A program made the position numbers and the translations under genes. Below are positions 17,725 to 28,607 of a DNA stretch of 64,000 nt, piece after piece (position 1 is the stretch's first letter; each line of letters opens with the position of its first letter). The notes under the pieces are model-generated. The model worked only from the letters and a program-made list of their open reading frames with translations. It had not been told where the DNA came from and made no database searches. The stretch is from CAVVIH01 sp963748295 (GTDB lineage Bacteria > Acidobacteriota > Vicinamibacteria > Vicinamibacterales > 2-12-FULL-66-21), in the NCBI GenBank assembly GCA_963748295.1, contig CAVVIH010000006.1, positions 1,302,001 through 1,366,000 of the forward strand, read 5' to 3'.

Positions 17725-19416
17725 ATGCACCGAATCGCGTCCGCCGCGCTCGTCGCCGCCGCTGCATGCCTCGCGCACTCCGCAGCCAGCTACTCACCGC
17801 TCGCACAGCAGTTCGACGTCGTCATTCGCGGAGGCACTGTCTACGACGGCACAGGCTCGCCCGGCCGCCGCGTCGACGTTGCCATCCGCGGCGATCGCAT
17901 CGCCGGCGTCGGCGACTTCCGCAGCGCGCAGGCCTCCACCATCGTCGATGCCTCCGGGCTGGCGGTCGCGCCGGGCTTCATCAACATGCTGTCGTGGTCC
18001 ACCGAGTCGCTGCTGGTTGACGGCCGTTCACAGGGCGAGATTCGGCAGGGCGTCACGACGCAGATCTTTGGCGAGGGCGGGTCGATGGGTCCGCTCAACG
18101 ACGCGATGAAGAAGCGCGCCGTCGAGCAGATGGGCGACATCAAGTACGACATCACCTGGACGACGCTGGCCGAATACTTGACCGAGCTGGAGCGGAGAGG
18201 CGTGTCGCAGAACGTCGCGTCGTACATCGGCGCGACGACGATCCGCGAACATGTGATCGGACTCGAGGACAAGAAGCCGACGCCGCAGCAGCTCGACGAG
18301 ATGCGCGCGCTGGTCCGCAAGGAGATGGAAGCGGGCGCGCTCGGGATCGGATCGTCGCTGATCTACGCGCCCGCCTTCTATGCGAGCACCGAGGAGCTGA
18401 TCGAGCTGTGCAAGGTGGCCGCCGAGTACGGCGGGAAGTACATCTCGCACATGCGCAGCGAGGGGAACCGGCTGACCGAAGCGGTCGAGGAGCTGATTCG
18501 GATCGCGCGCGAAGCGCGCATTCCCGCGGAGATCTATCACCTGAAGGCCGCCGGCAAGGCGAACTGGGACAAGATGGACACGGTCATCGCGATGGTCGAA
18601 AAGGCCCGCAAGGAAGGGCTGAAGATCACCGCGGACATGTACACCTACACGGCCGGATCGACCGGGCTCGACGCCGCCATGCCGCCGTGGGTCCTCGATG
18701 GCGGCTACGACGAGGCCTACAAGCGGCTCAAGGATCCGGCGACGCGCAAGCGGATCGCGGACGCCATCCGGACGCCGACGAAGGACTGGGAGAATCTCTA
18801 TCTCGCCGCCGGCTCGGCGGACCGCGTGCTTCTCGTCGAGTTCAAGTCCGACGCCTTGAAGCCTCTCACCGGCAAGACGCTCGCCGAAGCCGCGAAGCAG
18901 CGCGGTGAAGATCCGGTGGAGACGATCATGAACCTCGTGCTCGAGGATCGATCCCGCGTGGGCACGGTCTATTTCATGATGTCCGAGGACAACATCAAGA
19001 AGCAGATCAAGCTGCCCTGGGTCTCGTTCGGATCGGATGCCGGATCGATGGCGCCGGAGCTCCCCTTCACGAAATCGGCAACCCACCCTCGCGCTTACGG
19101 AAACTTCTCGCGGCTGCTCGGCAAGTACGTGCGCGACGACAAGGTCATCCCGCTCGAAGAGGCCGTGCGCAAGCTCTCCGGGCTGCCCGCCACCAACCTG
19201 GAACTGGATCGGCGCGGGTTCGTTCGCGAAGGGATGTTCGCCGATCTGGCGATTTTCGATCCGAAGACGATTGCCGATCGCGCGACCTTCGAGAAGCCTC
19301 ACCAGTACGCGGTCGGCATGCGCCACGTGTTCGTCAACGGCGTTCAGGTGCTGAAGGATGGCGAACACACCGGCGCGAAGCCGGGACGGCGACTGTCAGG
19401 ACCGGGCAAGCGGTAA
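17725..19416 (+). CDS. D-aminoacylase-like amidohydrolase lacking the usual HxH motif
   Basis: 563 residues with a signal peptide ending near HSAASYS. The overall order of blocks matches N-acyl-D-amino-acid deacylases: VVIRGGTVYDGTGSPGRRVD, GVTTQIFGEGGS, KYISHMRSEGNRLTEAVEEL, YHLKAAGKANWDK, SFGSDAGSM, and a C-terminal LADLAIFDPKTIADRATFEK. Where family members have FIDVHTHYD, this one reads FINMLSWSTESL, so both N-terminal metal histidines are missing. The GNCGSS block is replaced by GEGGS. It may bind one metal only, or have changed function. The rest of the active site (histidines in SHMRSEG and YHLK, aspartate in GSDAG) is intact. Confidence 0.83.
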   Translation: MHRIASAALVAAAACLAHSAASYSPLAQQFDVVIRGGTVYDGTGSPGRRVDVAIRGDRIAGVGDFRSAQASTIVDASGLAVAPGFINMLSWSTESLLVDGRSQGEIRQGVTTQIFGEGGSMGPLNDAMKKRAVEQMGDIKYDITWTTLAEYLTELERRGVSQNVASYIGATTIREHVIGLEDKKPTPQQLDEMRALVRKEMEAGALGIGSSLIYAPAFYASTEELIELCKVAAEYGGKYISHMRSEGNRLTEAVEELIRIAREARIPAEIYHLKAAGKANWDKMDTVIAMVEKARKEGLKITADMYTYTAGSTGLDAAMPPWVLDGGYDEAYKRLKDPATRKRIADAIRTPTKDWENLYLAAGSADRVLLVEFKSDALKPLTGKTLAEAAKQRGEDPVETIMNLVLEDRSRVGTVYFMMSEDNIKKQIKLPWVSFGSDAGSMAPELPFTKSATHPRAYGNFSRLLGKYVRDDKVIPLEEAVRKLSGLPATNLELDRRGFVREGMFADLAIFDPKTIADRATFEKPHQYAVGMRHVFVNGVQVLKDGEHTGAKPGRRLSGPGKR

Positions 19417-19420
19417 CCGC

Positions 19421-20716
19421 CTACTGGCCGCGAACTCTGACGCGAAGCGTGGGATCGCGATACTCCCACTGCACGAGGCCCTCGAGATAGCGCTGCTTCA
19501 GCGCCTTGTCGACCTCCGGTTCGATGAGGATCACGCTGCCCGACCGAAGCGTTGGATGCGAAACGCGCAGGCCCACGCCGTACGCTCGGTACGGCTCCGT
19601 GGCGTTCGAGAAGGCCTTGACGGTTTTCGACGCGAAGACTGCAAAGCGTACCGTCAGCGCCGCGACTATCAGGTTCGTCAGCACGAGGCGCCATCGCCGT
19701 CCGAGCCATCGTGCCATCAATCGATCGAGCGCGGTCACGCCCTCGGCGAGCAGGATTGCGAAGCCCATCGCCGGGAGATACAGGTAGCGTGACGTGTTTC
19801 CCCACGTGAAGAACACGAATGGGAGCAGCGCAACGAGCATCCAGCAGATTGCGAAACGCGCCCGGCGCGTGCCGTGCGCGAGAATCAACGCGATCGCGCA
19901 GACGATGACCACGTACGAGGCGAGGTTGCGCTTCCCAACGTACAGCCAGACGAAATAGTCCAGGCCATTGCGAATCGCGTGAAATCCGATCCGGTAATGA
20001 CTTTCACTGACCAGGTAGATCTGCCGGTTCACGGTCAGGTCCGGAATCGCGTAGAGTGCGACGGCGGCGAGGTAAGGACTGAAGAGCCGAATGATGGCGA
20101 CCCACGCCGCGCGGGATCGCGGGATCAGCGGCCGCCGGTCATCAGACACCCAATCCGTGAGCACGAGCAGCGGAAGGAAAACCACCGAACTCTCGTGCGT
20201 GAGAAGGGCGAGGACGAAAGCCCCAACCGACACCGCAAGATGACGGCCGCGCCGCGAACGTCGGTACGCCAGCAGCGCCAGCAGGCTCGAGACGCCGAAG
20301 AACGCACCCACCGGCTCGGCAAGCGCGCCGACCCACGCGACCGCGTCGACGTGGCCCGGGAGAACGACGAACAGGATGCCAGCGGTGACGGCGAAGCGAT
20401 CGCTCGCGGAAAGCGTGCGCGCCAGAAAGAAGAGGAGGACGCCGTTGGCCGCGTGGAGAACGACGCTGGCGAGATGGAACAGGCGCGGTGAGCCACCGAA
20501 CAGCGGCGTCGCGGTCCAGAAGTACAACTCGATCACCGGCCGGTAGAAGTGGCGGCGGCCAAGACCGAACACGTCGAGAAGGCTCGACGGATCGTAAGTG
20601 AGCGTGCCGGCAAGCCACTGGAAGTCGTCTTCGAAGAAGTACGCCGAGTGCACGTCCCGGTACACAATGAAGACCGCGGCCACGATGGCCAGAATGGCCA
20701 CCAGGTTTCGCTTCAT
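19421..20716 (-). CDS. polytopic GT-C-like membrane protein (putative glycosyltransferase)
   Basis: 431 residues with about ten hydrophobic helices. Near the N-terminus is YFFEDDFQW, the acidic pair typical of the first periplasmic loop of GT-C glycosyltransferases of the dolichyl-phosphate-mannose type. HFYRPVIELYFWTATPLFGG follows, then GNTSRYLYLPAMGFAILLAE, also seen in this protein class. The soluble C-terminus is short (IEPEVDKALKQRYLEGLVQW). It probably transfers a sugar from a polyprenyl phosphate to an exported acceptor. The acceptor is unknown. Confidence 0.65.
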   Translation of the reverse strand: MKRNLVAILAIVAAVFIVYRDVHSAYFFEDDFQWLAGTLTYDPSSLLDVFGLGRRHFYRPVIELYFWTATPLFGGSPRLFHLASVVLHAANGVLLFFLARTLSASDRFAVTAGILFVVLPGHVDAVAWVGALAEPVGAFFGVSSLLALLAYRRSRRGRHLAVSVGAFVLALLTHESSVVFLPLLVLTDWVSDDRRPLIPRSRAAWVAIIRLFSPYLAAVALYAIPDLTVNRQIYLVSESHYRIGFHAIRNGLDYFVWLYVGKRNLASYVVIVCAIALILAHGTRRARFAICWMLVALLPFVFFTWGNTSRYLYLPAMGFAILLAEGVTALDRLMARWLGRRWRLVLTNLIVAALTVRFAVFASKTVKAFSNATEPYRAYGVGLRVSHPTLRSGSVILIEPEVDKALKQRYLEGLVQWEYRDPTLRVRVRGQ

Positions 20717-20737
20717 CTAGACAACAATAATCGACAA

Positions 20738-21466
20738 ATGCACATCGATCATCGTTACTGGCATTCGCCGCGGCTCGAGCACGACATGGGCCTCGCCATC
20801 TTCGGCCACTGGGGCCTGCCGATGCTGGCGTTCCCGACCAGCCACGGCGACGAGTGGGAGCTGCAGCGTAACGGGCTGATCGAGGCAATGGCGGACCACA
20901 TCAACGCCGGGCGCCTGAAGGTGTTCTGCGTCGCCTCGAACAACCACGAGTCGTTCCTGAACAACGGCGCGCACCCGTTCCACCGCAGCTGGCGGCAGCG
21001 GCTGTTCGACGAATACATCCGCGACGAGGTCGTGCCGTTCATCTACGCGAGCTGCCAGACGCCGGGCATTCCGATCACGACGATGGGCGCGTCGATGGGC
21101 GCCTACCATGCCGCCAATTCCCTGTTCCGTTATCCCCACATGTTCAAGCGCTGCTACGCGCTGTCGGGGGTTTTCGATCTGCGCCGCTACATGGACGGGA
21201 TGTACGACGACAACTTCTACTTCCACAACCCCGTCGACTACATGAAGAACCTCGACGACCGCTGGGCGCTCGGCCAGCTCGCCTCGTGCGAGATCCGGCT
21301 CGTTACCGGCTCGGGCCCGTGGGAGAACAGCGGCTTTTCCTACGAGATGTCGGGCATCCTCGCGCGCAAGGGGATCAAACATCACCTGGACGACTGGGGC
21401 CCGCGCGGGGGGCATGACTGGCCTTACTGGAGGGAGGAGATGCGGGAATATCTTGCGAGATGGTAG
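20738..21466 (+). CDS. esterase D-like alpha/beta hydrolase
   Basis: 242 residues from the ATG at 20738; longer frames start inside the neighbouring gene. It has the lid and core pattern of putative esterases of the PF00756 type: GLPMLAFPTSHGDEWELQRN, the nucleophile elbow GASMGAYHA, and the histidine in RGGHDWPYW. No signal peptide, so cytoplasmic. The substrate is unknown. It faces the M29 peptidase gene across an AACTCCCAA repeat. Confidence 0.82.
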   Translation: MHIDHRYWHSPRLEHDMGLAIFGHWGLPMLAFPTSHGDEWELQRNGLIEAMADHINAGRLKVFCVASNNHESFLNNGAHPFHRSWRQRLFDEYIRDEVVPFIYASCQTPGIPITTMGASMGAYHAANSLFRYPHMFKRCYALSGVFDLRRYMDGMYDDNFYFHNPVDYMKNLDDRWALGQLASCEIRLVTGSGPWENSGFSYEMSGILARKGIKHHLDDWGPRGGHDWPYWREEMREYLARW

Positions 21467-21536
21467 TCAACTCCCCAAAATGCCTCAACTCCCAAGTCCC
21501 AACTCCCAACTCCCAAATCTTTAAAGGTGGTGGGGG
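21467..21536. repeat. AACTCCCAA repeat tract between convergent genes
   Basis: Several CAACTCCCAA and CCCAACTCCCAA units in one orientation follow the esterase stop. This is a single-arm member of the repeat family seen more fully at 24006, 34950 and 39320. Confidence 0.85.
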
Positions 21537-22562
21537 TTATTCGAACATGAGCTCGTCCAGCAGATACTGCCCCTTCGCGATCACCTGCTGATCGTCGATC
21601 CACACGTCACAGCTCCTCGTCAGCACGTCGACGTGCGTGCGTGAGGCCCAGTCTGCGTGCGTCTGGCTGCCGTACGGGTCGCCGAACGCGATATGCACGC
21701 CCGGGACCTTCTCGTCCTGCAGCAGAATCCCGATCATCTCGCGCAAGCCGAGGTTGGTGCCAAATGCCAGCTCGCCGACGCGGTCGCTGTTCGCGTCGGT
21801 GTGACAGTAGGTCCAGAAATCGCGCTGGAGATCGGCGTTCGGGCACTGCGCGGAGACCAGCCGGCCGCCGCGGATCTCGAGCGTCAGCGGCGTGCGTTCG
21901 AGGCTGCCGTACTTGGCGTTGAAGTAGTCGCCGGCGGTGCCGTTGCACACGAAGGTGCCGTCGACGGACGCCGGGGTCGTGAACACCTCGCCGGCTGGCA
22001 GGTTCGACCAGTAGCGCGGGTTGATGAGGCCGCTGGTCTTCACCCAGGCGAGCGCGGGATCGAAGATCGCGCTGAAATCGGTTCCCTCGTCGGTGCGCAC
22101 CGTCAACCGGCCGGCGCTGTGCATGCGATCGCAGAGCTGCTGGCTCAGGCGATCGACGAGCCGGTAGTCGGCGCGCATCCCCTCGCGCATGATGCGCGGC
22201 GTCACGCCGACCATGTGCGCGTAGCGCATCCGCTTCCGTTCGACGGTGGCGACGATCGCCATGCGGGCGCCGAGCTCGCCCTCGCGCGGCTGGACGCAGA
22301 GGATGCCGGCGTCGGCACGCTCGAGCGCAGCCAGCATCGGCGCCGGCGCCGCGGTCATCGGGCGCGGCGTGAGGTCCTCGATCAACAGACAGTCGGCCTG
22401 GGCGCCGCGATCGCTCAGCGCCTGCTCGATGCTCGCGGCAACGCCGCGGCTCTCCTCGTCAGCGATGAGCGCCACGCGCTCCCCGGACTGGATTCCAAGA
22501 CACACGGCGACCGCATTGTCGGCGCCGGGCATCAAATCGGCAAGGGGCGGACCAAACAGCAT
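21537..22562 (-). CDS. M29-like metalloaminopeptidase
   Basis: 341 residues from the ATG at 22562. The sequence matches the thermophilic aminopeptidase (M29) pattern: a glutamate in NLPAGEVFTTPASVDGTF, GELAFGTNLGL with the second glutamate, and a histidine/aspartate-rich end HIAFGDPYGSQTHADWASRT followed by HVDVL. These provide the two-metal site. It would trim N-terminal residues from peptides in the cytoplasm. A longer frame starts at 22586 but its extra eight residues are not family-like. Confidence 0.82.
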   Translation of the reverse strand: MLFGPPLADLMPGADNAVAVCLGIQSGERVALIADEESRGVAASIEQALSDRGAQADCLLIEDLTPRPMTAAPAPMLAALERADAGILCVQPREGELGARMAIVATVERKRMRYAHMVGVTPRIMREGMRADYRLVDRLSQQLCDRMHSAGRLTVRTDEGTDFSAIFDPALAWVKTSGLINPRYWSNLPAGEVFTTPASVDGTFVCNGTAGDYFNAKYGSLERTPLTLEIRGGRLVSAQCPNADLQRDFWTYCHTDANSDRVGELAFGTNLGLREMIGILLQDEKVPGVHIAFGDPYGSQTHADWASRTHVDVLTRSCDVWIDDQQVIAKGQYLLDELMFE

Positions 22563-22709
22563 CGCCCAATTGTAGCAGCGAGCCAATCATCACAGGAGTT
22601 CAGGAGATCAGGAGAAACGACGATCACGTGCCCCTGGTCTTCTGATCTGCTGTTAGTGATCTCGCGGGCGCCCGTTGATCCGCCCGGCCCATCACAGGCA
22701 TCATGCAGC
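22563..22709. other. short intergenic region with CAGGAG repeats
   Basis: A divergent region of 147 bases. It includes CAGGAGTTCAGGAGATCAGG followed by AG, another short-unit tract of the kind seen at other gene boundaries here. I see no convincing promoter. Confidence 0.5.
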
Positions 22710-23543
22710 GTGCACTACGTCGAGGCGAATGGCGTCCGGCTCCGTTATACCGTCACGGGCAACGGACCGCCGGTGCTGCTGATCCAGGGCGTCGGGGTCG
22801 TCGGCGAAGGCTGGCGGCCGCAAATCGACGGGCTCGAAGATCGATTCACGCTGATCGCGTTCGACAACCGCGGCATCGGCGGCAGCACGATGCCTGACGG
22901 CACGCTGACGATTCCCGACATGGCGTCCGATGCGTTTGTACTGATGTCGGCGCTCGGGTTCGAGCGCTTTCACGCGGCGGGGCACTCGATGGGCGGGTTG
23001 ATCGCGCAGGAGATGGCGCTACGCCAGCCAGCGCGCATCATGAGCCTCGCGCTGCTGTGCACGTTTGCGCACGGCCGTCAGGGGGCAAAACCGTCGCTCG
23101 GCATGCTGCCGACGGCGATCCGGACCCGCATCGGCACTCGCGCGATGCGGAGAGACGCCTTCCTCGAGCTGGTGATGCCGCGCGAATACCTGCAGAAGAG
23201 CAATCGAGCGCAGCTCGCCGAGCGGCTGCGGCCGCTCTTCGGCCACGACCTGGCCGACCAGCCGCCGATCGTGATGAAGCAGCTGCGGGCGATGGCAAAG
23301 TTCGACGCCGGCGATCGTCTGCATCAACTCGGCTCGATTCCAACGCTCGTGATCGCCGCCTCGGAGGATCGCATCGCACGGCCGGCGTTCGGACGCGAGC
23401 TGGCGAAGGCAATTCCCGGCGCCGTCTACGTCGAGTTGCCGAACGCGGGTCACGGCGTCACCGTCCATCGCGCCAGCGACGTCAACGAGCTGCTGTCCGC
23501 CCATCTCGCGCGCGCGGAGGCGCTGCGGCCGCAGGTCGTCTAA
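22710..23543 (+). CDS. alpha/beta hydrolase fold protein
   Basis: 277 residues with a GTG start at 22710 (VHYVEANGVRLRYTV). It has the typical hydrolase features: GPPVLLIQGVGVVGEGW (oxyanion region), LIAFDNRGIGGS, the nucleophile elbow AGHSMGGLIAQ, an acid in ASEDRIARPAFG and the histidine in NAGHGVTVH. The GTG is preferred because the nearby ATG at 22703 is out of frame. It is followed after three bases by a DoxX-like gene, so the two are probably co-transcribed. The substrate is unknown. Confidence 0.82.
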   Translation: MHYVEANGVRLRYTVTGNGPPVLLIQGVGVVGEGWRPQIDGLEDRFTLIAFDNRGIGGSTMPDGTLTIPDMASDAFVLMSALGFERFHAAGHSMGGLIAQEMALRQPARIMSLALLCTFAHGRQGAKPSLGMLPTAIRTRIGTRAMRRDAFLELVMPREYLQKSNRAQLAERLRPLFGHDLADQPPIVMKQLRAMAKFDAGDRLHQLGSIPTLVIAASEDRIARPAFGRELAKAIPGAVYVELPNAGHGVTVHRASDVNELLSAHLARAEALRPQVV

Positions 23544-23546
23544 TCG

Positions 23547-24005
23547 ATGGCGCCGCTCTTTGTCATGATCTTCGGCTGGGTCGGCTTCAGGCTCATGGGC
23601 GCGCTGGGGATGCTGCAGGCCGGTGCGACCTGGAGCGGCGCATTGCGGTACGCGATGGCGGCGATGTTCATCTTCACCGCCGTCTCCCACTTTCACCCCC
23701 GTACGCGGCCGGATCTCGTCAGGATGGTGCCGCCGATCCTTCCGCTGCCGGGGCTGCTGGTGACATTTACGGGAATCGTTGAGTTGATCGGCGCACTCGG
23801 TCTGCTGATTCCGCCGCTCGTGCCGCTCGCGGCGGTGGTGCTCAGCGGCCTGCTGATCCTGATGTTTCCCGCGAACATCTACGCGTCGGTCCACAACCTG
23901 ACGATCGGCGGCCGTCCGGCGGCGCCGCTCGCGCTTCGCCTGCCGCTGCAGCTCTTCTGGATCGGCGCGCTCTGGTGGATCGCACGGGTTGAAGCCGCGA
24001 TCTAG
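23547..24005 (+). CDS. DoxX-like four-helix membrane protein
   Basis: 152 residues with four hydrophobic helices and the DoxX-type pattern: ALRYAMAAMFIFTAVSHFHP, LPGLLVTFTGIVELIGALGL and LSGLLILMFPANIYASVHN. Such small membrane proteins are common next to redox or hydrolase genes; their role is poorly defined. It starts three bases after the hydrolase stop. Confidence 0.8.
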   Translation: MAPLFVMIFGWVGFRLMGALGMLQAGATWSGALRYAMAAMFIFTAVSHFHPRTRPDLVRMVPPILPLPGLLVTFTGIVELIGALGLLIPPLVPLAAVVLSGLLILMFPANIYASVHNLTIGGRPAAPLALRLPLQLFWIGALWWIARVEAAI

Positions 24006-24132
24006 TCAAATCCCAACTCCCAAAAATACCAACTCCCAACGACACGGAGTTCTCGAGAGAATTGGGAGTGGGAGTTGGCTTTTTTGGGAGTTAGTTTTTT
24101 TGGGAGTTGGGAGTTGGTATTTTTTTGGGAGT
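24006..24132. repeat. long inverted AACTCCCAA/TTGGGAGTT element between convergent genes
   Basis: The left half carries CCCAACTCCCAAAAATACC units. The right half carries the complementary GGGAGTTGG units with T-runs of 6-8. The core reads CGACACGGAGTTCTCGAGAG. The element can form a long hairpin with T-tracts on the + strand and A-tracts on the other, as expected of a bidirectional terminator. It occupies the whole gap between the DoxX-like and methionine aminopeptidase genes. Confidence 0.9.
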
Positions 24133-24873
24133 TTAAGCGGTGAGCAGCACGGGACCCGCGCTCGTCACCACCAGCGTGTGCTCGTAATGCGCCGCCAGGC
24201 TGCCATCGGCGGTTCTGATCGTCCAGCCGTCGCGGCCTTCCACCGCCCGGCCCGATCCCGCGCAGATGATCGGTTCGATGGTGATGACGAGCCCGTCGGT
24301 CAGGACGTCCTTCTGGGCGGGATCGAAGTAGTTCGGCACCGACGGCGGCTCGTGAATCGTGCGGCCGATGCCGTGGCCGTCGAGGCCGCGGACGATCTCG
24401 AATCCATGGCCGTGCACCTCGCGCTCGATCGCGCGCCCGATCTCGTTCACCCGCCGGCCCACTCTCGCCTGCGCGAGCGCTTTCTTGAAGGCGCTGCGCG
24501 CGCAGCGCATCAGTCGCTCCGCGAGGTCGGATCCGCCCGAGACAATCACGGTCCTGGCCGCATCGGCCATGTAGCCGTCCTTTTCGACCGTGACGTCGAG
24601 CTTCACGATGTCGCCGGCTTCGATCTTCCGGCTGCCAGGGACGCCGTGCACGACCTCGTCGTTGACGCTGATGAGCGCCGAGCCGGGAAAGCCATAAACC
24701 AGCAGCGGCGCCGAGCGAGCGCCGTTCGCGGATAACACCGCCGCTGCGACCTCGTTCGACTCCGCGGTCGTGACACCCGGCCGGACCTCCTTCTCGAGCG
24801 CATCGAGCGTATCTCTTACGATCCGCCCCACGCGCTTCAGTCCGGTCCAGTCACGTTCGCCTTGAATCGACAT
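24133..24873 (-). CDS. map: type I methionine aminopeptidase
   Basis: 246 residues, normal length for the enzyme. All five metal ligands are visible: the aspartates in VKLDVTVEKDGYMADAART, the histidine in GLDGHGIGRTIHEPP, the glutamate in ITIEPI and the last glutamate in HYEHTLVV. It removes the initiator methionine from new proteins. The gene is alone here and not beside ribosomal genes, so it may be an extra copy. Confidence 0.93.
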   Translation of the reverse strand: MSIQGERDWTGLKRVGRIVRDTLDALEKEVRPGVTTAESNEVAAAVLSANGARSAPLLVYGFPGSALISVNDEVVHGVPGSRKIEAGDIVKLDVTVEKDGYMADAARTVIVSGGSDLAERLMRCARSAFKKALAQARVGRRVNEIGRAIEREVHGHGFEIVRGLDGHGIGRTIHEPPSVPNYFDPAQKDVLTDGLVITIEPIICAGSGRAVEGRDGWTIRTADGSLAAHYEHTLVVTSAGPVLLTA

Positions 24874-25109
24874 AGCTCTTTGCCTTAATTACGGAACGCG
24901 GATTAACGCGGATATGGCGCATCGCGCCGCGGGTCGCGATCGCTGGATCAGCTGTCTCCAGCCGCAGAGTCGAAGCGCGTCGTTATCCGCTGTAGAGTCC
25001 GCGATTCCGTGAATCTATCGCGTTAATCCGAGTTCCGTGAACTATTCGCGTCCCGTGAACTATCCGCGTCAATCCGCGTTCCGTGAATCTGTCCGCGTCC
25101 ATCCGCGTC
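24874..25109. repeat. intergenic region with CCGTGAA/CGCGT repeats
   Basis: From about 25010 to 25109 the sequence consists of variants of CCGTGAACTATCCGCGT and CCGCGTTCCGTGAATC. A related GGATTAACGCGGAT occurs at about 24900. The tract follows the end of the amide-ligase operon and precedes the map gene start. No reading frame is supported. Confidence 0.75.
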
Positions 25110-26471
25110 TCAGCTCACCACGAACGCGGTACTTGTCCCCCACCCGACGTCACGTTCGCCAGCCCGGTGGCGCTCAGGCGCGTCAGATACCCGCCCATCC
25201 GGCCGCGGAACAGATACGGCGCGAAGTCCACCAGCATGTCGCGCATCGTGACGGCGCCGGCGGCGTCGAACTGCGGAAAGATCTCGCGCCGCACGGGAAT
25301 GCGCTCCTGGACGATCCACGTGCCGCGCCGATCGCCCAGCGCGCGCCTGGAGCGCGCTCGTCCCACGCCGCCCTGATCCGTTTCCCAGCCGAGCAGCACG
25401 CCTTTGCCGCCGTATTCGTCGTTCGGCTTGAGCACGAGCTGCTCGCGCTCACGTCGCACACGCGCGAGCAGGCTGCCCCTGCCACTCGTCTTTCTCCGTC
25501 GTCGTGTCCTCGACCAGCCGCGTCCAGGGCACGTGCGCGCGGATCAGGCGCGCGCTCCGCGCGCCGAGAACAGGTGCGCGTGCCGCGCGTCGGTGAGCAC
25601 CGCGAAGAACGCCTTCTTGTGCGGCGAGCTTGCACCGCAACGTGTTCGCCACGCAGACCGCCCTGGCTTCGTATGCGTCGACCAGCGCCTGCGCACTCGT
25701 CGCGGCGCGCGACGATGTCGTTGATCAGCACGCGCCGGTAGACCAGATCGATCCGCCGGCCTCCGGCCGACAGTGTCCGAGCCGTCGAACACCAGGTCGC
25801 GCGGATCGCAGACGACGGTCGGGACGCCGGCGGCGACGAACGCGTCGCGCAGAATCTCGAACTCGGTCCAGGTCGGCACCTCGCGCCAGTCGACGATCGC
25901 GATCGAGCGGCGGGTCGGCGCGTGCCGCCCCACTCGCTTGTAGCTCGCGAGCAGCGCCTTCAGCAGTCCGGCCGACTGGCGCTGATGGAACCGCACGCGG
26001 TTCGCCGCCTGAAGCGCGCCATCACCGGCGAGCGCGTCGAACAGCTCGCCAGCAGCTCGGTGTAGCCGGCGCCCGGCCGGGGATTCGGCGTTGTATTCGG
26101 CGAAATGGAGCGTGTCCGGCAGCAGGAAGGCGTCGAGCCTCGACGCGGTGCTGGCGGTGCGGTATCCCGGCTCGATGCCGGATCAGACGCTCTTCGGCGT
26201 CGGTGATGCCGAGCGCGTCGAACAGCTCGCGTCGACTCCAGCGCCGCCTGCGCGACGCGCTCGCCGGCGGCGGCGATCGTCTCGGCCGCCGATGCCGGAT
26301 GCGCGGCTCGTCGGCGTCGGTGAGAAAGAACGGACGCAGGAACGGGCAGTGCACGCGGTCGCCGAACGTCAGCTTCCGCTCGCGCATCGACGCCGCGAAC
26401 GCCTGCAGAACGCCGGCGTCAGCTCGCGATCGGGCTGCAGCAGGCCGTGCCAGCTCTGGATCGGATCGCAT
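25110..26471 (-). CDS. circularly permuted ATP-grasp protein, multiply frameshifted
   Basis: About 454 residues once frames are joined, from an ATG at 26471 to a TGA at 25110-25112. Diagnostic pieces in order: IQSWHGLLQPDRELTPAF, RKLTFGDRVHCPFLRPFFLT, FHQRQSAGLLKALLASYKRV, IAIVDWREVPTWTEFEILRD, HKKAFFAVLTDARHAHLFSA, LVLKPNDEYGGKGVLLGWET, TWIVQERIPV, and LANVTSGGG near the end. KPNDEYGGKG is the nucleotide-binding lysine/glycine loop of the circularly permuted ATP-grasp family. The frame must be changed many times; the last change is in a G5 run near 25137. Third gene of a three-gene operon, starting 17 bases after the ATP-grasp stop. Such enzymes form amide bonds; the product here is unknown. 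Confidence 0.72.
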
Positions 26472-26488
26472 GGTCGGCAGCGCCAGGC

Positions 26489-27460
26489 TCAAACGATGCC
26501 GGGGCGCCGGTGAAGCCGGCCGGACGGCCCGATGCCGAGCATCTCCTCCCATCGCGGCCAGCACTGCGACGGATGGCCGTTGAGCGCGCGATCGATCACC
26601 AGCTTCGCCATCTTCTCGACGACGTGCGATGAAGTAGAACGGCGTGATGCGGTCGCGCTCGAAGTCGGGCGCCGGGTTCAGGTAGTCGATCGCGTACGGC
26701 ACGTCGTTCTCGATCGCGAACTCGATCGTGTTCATCTCGTAGCCGAGCGCAAGGTTGATCGTCTGCGCATCGCGGACGATGCGGGCGCCGAGCTCGGACG
26801 ACAGGTAGTCGTGCTCGACCAGGTAGCGGCGCTCGCGCGGGTCGTAGGCGACCGGCGTGATGTCGGTCTTCCCGAACGTGAAGCAGCGCACGTACTTGTC
26901 GAAGTCGATGAACTGCTGCAGCGTCATGCAGTACGGCGCGGTGCGGTCGTAGGCGTCGAGCAGCTCCTTCGCGTCGTTCACCTTGTAGACGTGCTTCCAG
27001 CCGCCGCCGGAATACGGCTTCAGGATCGCCGGGCGGCCGACGTAATCGAGCAGGCCGTCCCAGTCGATCGGGTAGTCGAGGTTGTGCAGCGACTCCGGCG
27101 TGATGTCGACGTCCGTCGGATAGCCCTTCTGCGGCAGCAGCACCGTGCGCGGGATCGCGACGCCGAGCTTCGCCATCACCGAGTAGTTGAAGAACTTGTC
27201 GTCGGCCGTCCACCAGAACGGGTTGTTGATCACGTAGGTGCCCTGCAGCACCGCGTGCTTCAGGGCGCCGCGGTAGTACTCCACCTCGTGCGAGATGCGA
27301 TCGACGATGACGCGATAGCGCGGCGGCTCGTCCATCTTCGTCCCGCCGAGCTTCACCATTCGCCGCATGATGCCGTGCGGCTGCCCGAGCTGGTTGCACG
27401 CGCTCGATGAACGCCGGAGGAAAGCTGTACTCGCGTCCGCACGAGCAGGCCGATCTTCAT
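26489..27460 (-). CDS. ATP-grasp amide ligase (RimK/glutathione-synthetase-like), three frameshifts
   Basis: About 323 residues from the ATG at 27460 (MKIGLLVR). The clean middle reads YVINNPFWWTADDKFFNYSV, GRPAILKPYSGGGWKHVYKV, ALGYEMNTIEFAIENDVPYA and IDYLNPAPDFERDRITPFYF. These give the ATP-binding lysine loop (ILKPYSGGG) and the Mg-binding Glu/Asn residues of ATP-grasp ligases. One-base insertions lie at about 27437 and 27400 in the 5' part (…EYSFPPAFIERV…NQLGQPHGIMRRM) and one near 26628 (…VVEKMAKLVIDRALNG). The three insertions cancel in length. Middle gene of the operon. It likely joins an amino acid or amine to the product of the GCS2-like enzyme. Confidence 0.78.
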
Positions 27461-27480
27461 CGGCGCTCCGGCATGTCCCG

Positions 27481-28607
<1,127 letters not shown>

